From contig CAISYT010000064.1 of the NCBI GenBank assembly GCA_903889785.1, positions 1-5,202 on the forward strand: a stretch of DNA of 5,202 nucleotides, written 5' to 3'. Source of the DNA: an uncultured Caulobacterales bacterium. Its GTDB lineage: Bacteria > Pseudomonadota > Alphaproteobacteria > Caulobacterales > Caulobacteraceae. Shown one piece after another: positions 1 through 4,533 of the stretch. Positions within the stretch are counted from its first letter, which is position 1. Each line of letters begins with the position of its first letter. The notes beneath the pieces were generated by a model. It was not told the origin of the DNA. It saw only the letters and a program-made list of their open reading frames with translations, and did no database searches. The position numbers were made by a program, and so were the translations under genes.

Positions 1-246
1 GCCCAGGAATGACCCCGCCGGCCAAGGCCCTGCCCGATGCAACCAAAATTGCAACGAACTGCCCACCGGCCGGATAACAGCCTTAGCTACGACGGCATGG
101 TTTCGGTAGTCGGCGGTCGGCCTTGCGCCTTTTTAGGCGGCAACTAAGCCAGCCGTCAGCCCGGAACTGTCCAAGGCCTTTCGATCGCCGATGGAGAAGG
201 CGGCCAGCCTCTTGGTGTTGACCTGTCTGATGAGCTTCAAGCCAGG
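1..246. other. Stretch with no supportable gene
   Basis: I see no convincing gene here. On the plus strand all three frames close quickly: one at 10-12 (TGA), one at 79-81 (TAA) and one at 109-111 (TAG). The left edge could therefore hold the last codons of a plus-strand gene that lies outside the window, but the frame cannot be chosen. On the minus strand the frame of the DUF2842 gene continues open past its TAG for 36 codons to a TAA at 133-135, then stays open to the window edge. The 36-codon piece has mostly G/C third positions, but it has no ATG and resembles nothing I recognise. I found no tRNA-like cloverleaf or T-loop. It may be a 3' untranslated region, an intergenic spacer or a decayed gene. 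Confidence 0.4.
123..143. repeat. Short hairpin with T4 loop
   Basis: TTGCGCCT (123-130) pairs with AGGCGGCAA (135-143) around a TTTT loop, giving 8 base pairs with one bulged G at 139. Neither strand has a T-run directly after the stem, so it does not meet the usual form of an intrinsic terminator. It lies about 100 bp downstream of the minus-strand DUF2842 gene and could still stabilise that transcript's 3' end. Its role is unproven. Confidence 0.3.
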
Positions 247-453
247 CTAAGGCTTGGGACCGCCCCGTTCCATCCAGGACATCAAAGGCAGCAGCGGTAA
301 GCCCCAGGCGATGCCGGCGACGGCGAAATAGACCAGCTGGATCAGGTGGTTCGGTGGCAGGTGGGCCGCGACGGTCACTGCCGCAAAGACATAGGCTGTG
401 AGGAAGGCCAGAATCGCGACGCCGCCGATAGCTTTACGGATGCGCGGGCTCAT
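247..453 (-). CDS. DUF2842 family small inner-membrane protein
   Basis: This 68-residue protein begins MSPRIRKAIGG and has two predicted membrane helices, roughly residues 9-30 and 37-58. A short basic N-terminus precedes them, and a QLVYFAVAGIAW stretch leads into the second helix. That pattern matches what I know of DUF2842, a family of short two-helix proteins of unknown function found in Alphaproteobacteria. I chose the ATG at 451-453 because the longer open frame reaching back to 735 is only the shadow of the upstream gene: its first 94 residues are Arg/Gly/Pro-rich and lack membrane character. The ATG overlaps the TGA of the upstream membrane-protein gene as ATGA. There is no clear Shine-Dalgarno, so translation is probably coupled. 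No biochemical role is known to me. Confidence 0.8.
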   Translation of the reverse strand: MSPRIRKAIGGVAILAFLTAYVFAAVTVAAHLPPNHLIQLVYFAVAGIAWGLPLLPLMSWMERGGPKP

Positions 454-698
454 CGGCGACGCAATAGGCCGAGGATCGCCAGCAAGACGATAGATCCGAG
501 GGTGGAGACCACCAGGCTGCCGATCCAGCCGTAGACCATGATGTTCAGTCGCCCGGCGATAAAGGCACCGATAAACGAGCCGATCACCCCAACAATAAGG
601 GTCGTGAAAAGGCCATGACGGCGCTGCAGCACCCGTTCGGCGATCCAGCCGGCCAGAATACCGATGATCACGGCCGAAAACACGCCGAAGCCGCTCAT
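450..698 (-). CDS. GlsB/YeaQ/YmgE family membrane protein
   Basis: This 82-residue, glycine-rich protein is almost entirely hydrophobic, with three predicted membrane helices at about residues 4-21, 30-48 and 57-78 and an RRR C-terminus. The pattern GILAGWIAE, then a short basic turn (QRRHG), then a GVIGSFIGAFIAG helix is typical of the 'transglycosylase-associated' GlsB/YeaQ/YmgE family. Despite that name, the family has no demonstrated enzyme activity that I know of; some members respond to stress. The start at 696-698 is preferred over an in-frame ATG at 744-746. A GGGGA Shine-Dalgarno-like sequence sits about 6 nt before it, and family members begin directly with the first helix. It forms a likely two-gene operon with the DUF2842 gene (4-nt ATGA overlap) and diverges from ctaA. 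Confidence 0.82.
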   Translation of the reverse strand: MSGFGVFSAVIIGILAGWIAERVLQRRHGLFTTLIVGVIGSFIGAFIAGRLNIMVYGWIGSLVVSTLGSIVLLAILGLLRRR

Positions 699-764
699 AA
701 AATTCCCCGCGATAACCGCAAATGAGTGTGGCCAAGACAATCGCACAGGCTTAAGTCGCGTACC
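699..764. promoter_or_regulatory. Divergent intergenic region, small membrane genes / ctaA
   Basis: These 66 bp separate the two divergent translation starts and should carry the start-proximal signals for both. On the minus strand, TTGTCT followed after 18 bp by GTTATC resembles a -35/-10 pair. However, it would put the transcript start almost on the ribosome binding site, so the match is weak. I see no convincing -35/-10 pair for ctaA. No clear operator palindrome is visible. The inference rests mainly on gene orientation. Confidence 0.3.
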
Positions 765-1799
765 ATGACCTCTTACCTGCGTTCGGATCGGTCGTCCGCC
801 GTGGCGATCTGGCTTTGGGTCACCTCCCTGGTGGTGTTTGCCCTGCTAGTGGTTGGCGGGGTGACGCGCCTGACCGATTCCGGCCTCTCCATCACGCAGT
901 GGCGGCCGATCAGCGGCACCTTCCCGCCGTTGTCGGCGGCGGCCTGGGCGCATGAATTCTTACTGTATCAGCGTATTCCGCAATATCGGCTGGTCAACCC
1001 AGACATGACCGTGGAGTCCTTCAAGTTTATCTACTGGTGGGAGTGGAGCCACCGACTACTGGCCCGCACGGTGGGCCTAATTTTCGCCTTGCCACTGATG
1101 GTATTCCTGATCGGGCGGCAGATTCCGCGGCGGCTGATCCTTCCGTGCCTGGGCCTACTAGCTTTGGGCGGACTGCAAGCGACGGTTGGCTGGTGGATGG
1201 TGGCAAGCGGACTTCAGGCGCGGGTTTCAGTTGCCCCTGAGCGTCTGATGACCCACCTCGGCCTGGCGCTTTTCCTGTTTTGCGCCCTGATCTGGACTGG
1301 GTTGTCGGCCTATGCCGGAGCGGCACGGCAATCGGCTGTGGGGCCATGGAAGCGCTTGACCCTGGCCTTTCTGGCGGCGGTTTATCTGCAATGCCTACTG
1401 GGGGCCCTGGTGGCCGGCAACCGGGCGGGCAAGCTCTATAACGATTGGCCTCTGTACAATGGCCGCTTCTGGCCGCGTGATTATCTGGACCCGGGTTCAA
1501 TCTGGAACACCATCGCTCACAACCAGGCATCGGTTCAGGCCAATCATCGGATGATGGCATATGGCGTGCTGATTGTCGCCCTGGCCATAGGCTTCATTGC
1601 GGCGCGCTCGCGCCTACTGGCGCGGGACGAGAAACGGCTGGCCTTGCTCGTCGCCGTGACGGCTTTGATCCAGGCCAGCATTGGTATTGTAACCTTGATG
1701 ACCGCTGTGCCAGTGCCTCTGGGGGCTTTGCATCAGGCGGGTGGGGCGCTGATGTTGGCGACGGCGACGATCCTGGCGTGGCGCGTTCGGCGAGTGTAG
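765..1799 (+). CDS. ctaA: Heme A synthase (COX15/CtaA, type 2)
   Basis: CtaA oxidises the C8 methyl group of heme O to a formyl group, giving heme A for aa3-type cytochrome oxidases, and acts in the inner membrane. The 344-residue product has about eight hydrophobic segments. Family landmarks in order are GGVTRLTDSGLSITQW (31-46), WWEWSHR (91-97; Glu93 and His96), THLGLAL (163-169; His164), NHRMMAYG (260-267; His261) and HQAGGALM (323-330; His323). The four histidines correspond to the conserved heme-ligand positions of the two halves of the protein. Length and spacing fit the alphaproteobacterial/mitochondrial COX15 type. The ATG at 765 is chosen over a GTG at 726 because the extra 13 residues are polar and MTSYLRSDRS is a family-like N-terminus; the ribosome binding site is weak (AGG about 15 nt upstream). 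It appears to be a single transcription unit followed by a 140-bp spacer. No key residue is missing. Confidence 0.95.
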   Translation: MTSYLRSDRSSAVAIWLWVTSLVVFALLVVGGVTRLTDSGLSITQWRPISGTFPPLSAAAWAHEFLLYQRIPQYRLVNPDMTVESFKFIYWWEWSHRLLARTVGLIFALPLMVFLIGRQIPRRLILPCLGLLALGGLQATVGWWMVASGLQARVSVAPERLMTHLGLALFLFCALIWTGLSAYAGAARQSAVGPWKRLTLAFLAAVYLQCLLGALVAGNRAGKLYNDWPLYNGRFWPRDYLDPGSIWNTIAHNQASVQANHRMMAYGVLIVALAIGFIAARSRLLARDEKRLALLVAVTALIQASIGIVTLMTAVPVPLGALHQAGGALMLATATILAWRVRRV

Positions 1800-1803
1800 T
1801 TTC

Positions 1804-1832
1804 TTGCGGTATTATATTACCTATATCCGCAA
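1804..1832. repeat. Inverted repeat downstream of ctaA
   Basis: TTGCGG (1804-1809) and CCGCAA (1827-1832) are exact inverted repeats. TAT/ATA extends them to 9 base pairs with one bulged T at 1826, around an AT-rich loop. It begins 5 nt after the ctaA stop. It lacks a T-run, so it is a poor intrinsic terminator. It could protect the ctaA 3' end or be a protein-binding site upstream of rplM. A second, weaker stem (1850-1857 with 1866-1868 and 1871-1875, two-base bulge) follows. Confidence 0.35.
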
Positions 1833-1880
1833 ACCCTTGTAAATAAAGCTTTTGAGCGCATATCTGCTCGCAAAAACTGT

Positions 1881-1909
1881 TTGACCTGGGCGGTGTCTGC
1901 CGGTATCAG
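1881..1909 (+). promoter_or_regulatory. Candidate housekeeping promoter for rplM-rpsI
   Basis: TTGACC at 1881-1886 and TATCAG at 1904-1909 are separated by 17 bp, a good -35/-10 arrangement for the primary sigma factor. The stretch before it (about 1810-1880) is AT-rich in an otherwise GC-rich window, as expected for a strong ribosomal promoter with upstream element-like DNA. A start near 1916 would leave a leader of about 24 nt. A second possible pair, TTGTAA (1837-1842) with TATCTG (1861-1866) at 18 bp, lies further upstream. The -10 match is only partial, so this is an inference from motif and position. Confidence 0.5.
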
Positions 1910-1939
1910 CCGCGCCTCTTACTTTCCAGGATTAGACCC

Positions 1940-2413
1940 ATGCAAAAGATCACGGCTTCGCTGAAGCCGGCCGATGTGCAGAAGAAGTGGATCGTGATCG
2001 ATGCCGAGGGCGTTGTCGTCGGTCGTCTCGCTTCCTTCATCGCCATGCGCCTTCGCGGCAAGCACCGGCCCGACTATACCCCGCACGTCGATTGCGGCGA
2101 CTTTGTCGTCGTGGTCAACGCCGCCAAGGTCAAGCTGACCGGCAAGAAGTTGACCGACAAGGTCTACTATCGCCACACCGGCCACCCCGGTGGCGTCAAG
2201 GAAGTGACCGCCGGAAAGCAATTGGCCGGCCGTTTCCCTGAACGCGTGCTGGAAAAGGCCGTCGAGCGGATGCTGCCCAAGGAAAGCCCCTTGGCCCGCG
2301 CCCAGATGACCCACCTGCGCATCTTCAACGGCGCTGAACACAAGCATGAGGCCCAGGCCCCCGAAGTCATCGACTTCAAGAGCCTGAACCCCAAGAACGC
2401 GCGGAGCCAATAA
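1940..2413 (+). CDS. rplM: 50S ribosomal protein L13 (uL13)
   Basis: L13 is an early-assembling protein of the large ribosomal subunit that binds 23S rRNA. The 157-residue product has the whole-family pattern: WIVIDAEGVVVGRLAS near residues 16-31, then LRGKHRPDYTPHVDCGDFVV. These are followed by the TGKKLTDKVYYRHTGHPGG segment and the signature region around VERMLPKESPLARAQMTHLRIF. The length is normal for Alphaproteobacteria, which carry a slightly longer C-terminus than the 142-residue E. coli protein. An AGGA Shine-Dalgarno at 1928-1931 stands 8 nt before the ATG. It is the first gene of the rplM-rpsI operon, with rpsI starting 2 bp after its TAA. The only long reverse-strand open frames here are codon shadows. 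Confidence 0.98.
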   Translation: MQKITASLKPADVQKKWIVIDAEGVVVGRLASFIAMRLRGKHRPDYTPHVDCGDFVVVVNAAKVKLTGKKLTDKVYYRHTGHPGGVKEVTAGKQLAGRFPERVLEKAVERMLPKESPLARAQMTHLRIFNGAEHKHEAQAPEVIDFKSLNPKNARSQ

Positions 2414-2415
2414 CC

Positions 2416-2886
2416 ATGGCCGAAAATCAAGGTATGGACGCTCTGGCGGCCCTCTCTTCCAACTCGGAAGCCGCGCCTGCCGTGCAGAAGCTCGACCCCC
2501 AAGGCCGCGCCTATGCGACCGGAAAGCGCAAGAACGCCGTCGCCCGCGTATGGATCAAGCCGGGCAAGGGCCAGATCACGATCAACGGCCGCGATCAGGA
2601 AGTCTATTTCGCCCGTCCGGTGTTGCGCATGATGATTGCCCAACCGATGCTGGTGACTGATCGGGTCGGCCAGTTTGACGTTGTGGTCACGGTCGAGGGC
2701 TCTGGCCTTTCGGGCCAGGCCGGTGCGGTGCGTCACGGCATCTCCAAGGCGCTGACCTATTATGAGCCAGCGTTGCGTTTGGCGCTGAAGCCGCATGGGT
2801 TCCTGACCCGCGACAGCCGCGTGGTCGAGCGTAAGAAGTACGGCCGTGCCAAGGCGCGTAAGAGCTTCCAGTTCTCGAAGCGCTAG
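2416..2886 (+). CDS. rpsI: 30S ribosomal protein S9 (uS9)
   Basis: S9 is a small-subunit protein whose C-terminal tail reaches the P-site tRNA anticodon arm. The 156-residue product has an Ala-rich N-terminal extension (about residues 1-33) before the core that begins at GRAYATGKRKNAVARVWIKPG. This is common in Alphaproteobacteria and accounts for the excess over the 130-residue E. coli protein. Other landmarks are the YFARPVLR segment, the GSGLSGQAGAVRHGISKAL signature region at about 95-113, and the basic end LTRDSRVVERKKYGRAKARK finishing in SKR. The terminal Lys-Arg is kept intact. A GGAG at 2403-2406, inside the end of rplM, serves as its Shine-Dalgarno, so the pair is very likely co-transcribed and translationally coupled. 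It is followed by a strong terminator. Confidence 0.98.
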   Translation: MAENQGMDALAALSSNSEAAPAVQKLDPQGRAYATGKRKNAVARVWIKPGKGQITINGRDQEVYFARPVLRMMIAQPMLVTDRVGQFDVVVTVEGSGLSGQAGAVRHGISKALTYYEPALRLALKPHGFLTRDSRVVERKKYGRAKARKSFQFSKR

Positions 2887-2913
2887 TCTTCCTGGCGAGT
2901 TTCGCATTTATGG

Positions 2914-2950
2914 AAGGGCGCTTCGGGAAACCGGAGCGCCCTTTTTCTTT
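2914..2950 (+). terminator. Intrinsic terminator after rpsI
   Basis: Positions 2914-2926 pair with 2931-2943 to form a 13-bp stem with a single G-U pair, capped by a GAAA tetraloop of the very stable GNRA type. The run TTTTTCTTT (2942-2950) follows at once. This is a textbook rho-independent terminator for rplM-rpsI. The argC start codon lies only 11 nt beyond its last T, so the terminator must also limit any transcript that enters argC from upstream. Confidence 0.93.
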
Positions 2951-2965
2951 ATGAGGTCCAGATGA
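2951..2965 (+). promoter_or_regulatory. argC ribosome binding site and overlapping mini-ORF
   Basis: GAGG at 2953-2956 lies 5 nt before the argC ATG and is the likely Shine-Dalgarno. The same bases also read as a four-codon frame, ATG AGG TCC AGA TGA (Met-Arg-Ser-Arg), whose TGA overlaps the argC ATG as ATGA. Both Arg codons are AGG/AGA, normally rare in GC-rich Alphaproteobacteria. The ribosome binding site is well supported; translation of the mini-ORF is only a possibility, since it has no accessible Shine-Dalgarno of its own. Confidence 0.5.
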
Positions 2966-3897
2966 CCCCGACGGTTTTTATCGATGGCGAGGCCGGCACA
3001 ACCGGCCTGCAGATCCGCGAACGGCTTGCTGGGCGCGATGACCTGCGCCTGCTGTCGATCGATCCCGAGCGGCGCAAGGACCCTGCGGCCCGGGCCGATT
3101 TGCTCAACGCTGCCGACATGGTGATCCTTTGCCTGCCCGACGACGCAGCGCGGGAAGCGGTGGTCCTGATTGAGAACCCCAATACCCGGGTGATAGACGC
3201 CTCTACGGCCCACCGAACGGCAGACGGCTGGACCTATGGCTTTCCTGAACTGACCAAGGGCCAGCAGTCGGCCATTGCCGCCTCCAAACGGGTGAGCAAT
3301 CCTGGCTGTTATTCCACTGGCGCGCTCGCCCTGATCCGGCCTCTGGTTGAAGCGGGAATTGCGCCGCAGGATTGGCCGGTCACCATCAATGCGGTCAGCG
3401 GCTATAGCGGCGGCGGCAATGCGATGATCGCCGAGTTCGAGCAGCGCCAGACCCAGGATAATTTCCGCCTCTATGGCTTATCGCTGGCGCACAAACATGT
3501 GCCTGAAATTCAAGTGCAGGCGGGGCTGATCGCACGGCCGATCTTCGCCCCCTCGGTCGCCCGCTACTATCAGGGCATGCTGGTGGAGATACCGCTATTT
3601 CTGGATGGCTTGCGCAGAGGGCTGACGCTTGGCGACGTGCGTGACGCGCTGCATGCGCATTTTGAGGGCGAGACCTTTGTGGAGGTCGCAACCCTGGCGC
3701 AATCCATGGCCATGACCGGCCTGGACCCCGAAGGACTGAACGGCACCAATCACCTCAAGCTGTTCGTGTTTGGCAACGAGTCTGAAGGCCAGGCTCGGCT
3801 GGTGGCTCAACTCGACAACCTGGGTAAGGGGGCTTCGGGTGCGGCAGTGCAGAACCTGAATATCATGCTGGGCCTGGACGACCACGCGGGGCTGTAG
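2962..3897 (+). CDS. argC: N-acetyl-gamma-glutamyl-phosphate reductase, type 2
   Basis: ArgC reduces N-acetylglutamyl 5-phosphate with NADPH to N-acetylglutamate semialdehyde, the third step of arginine biosynthesis in the cytoplasm. The 311-residue product starts FIDGEAGTTGLQIRERL (6-22), the glycine-rich nucleotide-binding loop of the type 2 (short) AGPR form; the longer type 1 form is about 340-350 residues. The catalytic cysteine is Cys116 in SNPGCYSTG. The HKHVPEIQ motif (177-184) supplies the conserved active-site histidine. A SGYSGGGNAMI loop (146-156) and NHLKLFVFGN (263-272) complete the family pattern. The ATG at 2962 has a GAGG ribosome binding site. The gene sits right behind the rpsI terminator. 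It may be fed by read-through or by a promoter inside rpsI, neither of which I can identify. I see no damage, and no clear terminator follows it. Confidence 0.95.
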   Translation: MTPTVFIDGEAGTTGLQIRERLAGRDDLRLLSIDPERRKDPAARADLLNAADMVILCLPDDAAREAVVLIENPNTRVIDASTAHRTADGWTYGFPELTKGQQSAIAASKRVSNPGCYSTGALALIRPLVEAGIAPQDWPVTINAVSGYSGGGNAMIAEFEQRQTQDNFRLYGLSLAHKHVPEIQVQAGLIARPIFAPSVARYYQGMLVEIPLFLDGLRRGLTLGDVRDALHAHFEGETFVEVATLAQSMAMTGLDPEGLNGTNHLKLFVFGNESEGQARLVAQLDNLGKGASGAAVQNLNIMLGLDDHAGL

Positions 3898-4002
3898 CGC
3901 ATGGCCAGGGCACGGCGTTTTGGATCCCGGATCGGCGCGCTGCGTGCTTGTCGGTGATGACGAGGACTGTAACTTTGCAGCGTTTCAGGTTTAGAGTGGG
4001 GC

Positions 4003-4533
4003 ATGAAAAAGTTGGCCCTGATCATGCCTCGTCGTGCCCTGCTGACCGGCAGTGCGGCTATGTTCACCGCCATGGCGTTCGGTAGCGCTAGAGCCGCGTC
4101 TGGCTCGCCGGCATTGAATAAGACCGAGCAGGGCTTCGCCACCTCGCCGTTTCGCAAGATCAGCGATGCTGATTGGAAAAAGCGCCTGCCGCCGAAGGCC
4201 TATTCGGTGCTGCGCAGGGAAGACACTGAGTACCCCGGCACCAGCCCGTTTCTGAACGAGCACCGCAGGGGAACTTTTGCCTGCCTGGGCTGCAACCTGC
4301 CGCTGTTCAGTAGTGACACCAAGTTCGAAAGCAGCACCGGCTGGCCCAGCTTCTTCCGCGCGATCGGAGACAATGTGGCGTTCAAGAGGGACTACAAGAT
4401 CGGCTATGAGCGCGACGAATATCACTGCGCCCAATGTTTGGGCCACCACGGGCACCGCTTCTACGACGGCCCCAAGCCGACCGGCTGGCGCTACTGCAAT
4501 AATGGTGCGGCGCTAAAGTTCGTGCCGGCCTAG
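4003..4533 (+). CDS. msrB: Peptide-methionine (R)-S-oxide reductase, exported (MsrB)
   Basis: MsrB reduces the R form of methionine sulfoxide in proteins, repairing oxidative damage. The 176-residue product begins with a signal region: MKKLALIMPRRALLTGSAAM contains twin arginines (10-11) before a hydrophobic stretch, with a likely cleavage after Ala31 (ARA). This suggests Tat export to the periplasm, although the context PRRALL only partly matches the Tat consensus. The mature part is a complete SelR domain: zinc cysteines CLGC (94-97) and CAQC (142-145), the GWPSFF core (113-118), HGHRFYDGPKPTG (149-161) and the catalytic Cys165 in RYCNN. The residue before GWPSF is Thr112 where many MsrBs carry the resolving Cys, so this looks like a one-Cys type. 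The start at 4003 is preceded by GAGTGGGG. The 105-bp spacer after argC shows only a weak promoter-like pair. The stop codon overlaps that of phaC tail to tail. Confidence 0.93.
   Translation: MKKLALIMPRRALLTGSAAMFTAMAFGSARAASGSPALNKTEQGFATSPFRKISDADWKKRLPPKAYSVLRREDTEYPGTSPFLNEHRRGTFACLGCNLPLFSSDTKFESSTGWPSFFRAIGDNVAFKRDYKIGYERDEYHCAQCLGHHGHRFYDGPKPTGWRYCNNGAALKFVPA

Noticed and set aside
191..250. 19-codon plus-strand ORF with a hydrophobic middle
   Set aside because: No Shine-Dalgarno, very short, antisense to the end of the DUF2842 gene; nothing supports translation.
80..253. GCCTTAGC (80-87) and GCTAAGGC (246-253) inverted repeat
   Set aside because: Eight bases 158 bp apart in a 5-kb window is expected by chance, and there is no mobile-element content between them.
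247..735. 162-residue minus-strand reading with DUF2842 as its C-terminus
   Set aside because: Residues 1-94 are the out-of-frame shadow of the GlsB-type gene, rich in Arg/Gly/Pro and unlike any DUF2842 N-terminus; the ATG at 453 with ATGA coupling explains the gene.
699..746. Upstream ATG (744-746) for the GlsB-type protein
   Set aside because: It adds 16 residues before the first helix that the family lacks, whereas the start at 698 has a GGGGA ribosome binding site.
726..764. GTG start giving a 357-residue CtaA
   Set aside because: The added residues are polar and basic and do not fit the family N-terminus; ATG at 765 is the better start.
1027..1560. Long minus-strand frame antisense to ctaA
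   Set aside because: Low-complexity Pro/Arg/Ser/Gly composition typical of antisense frames in GC-rich genes; the real ctaA covers the same bases.
1919..2907. Long minus-strand frames antisense to rplM and rpsI
   Set aside because: They mirror the codon bias of two unmistakable ribosomal protein genes and show no domain of their own.
3898..4002. Possible terminator or promoter between argC and msrB
   Set aside because: Only a short GATCC/GGATC palindrome and a weak TTGTCG-N16-TAACTT pair are visible; neither is strong enough to call.
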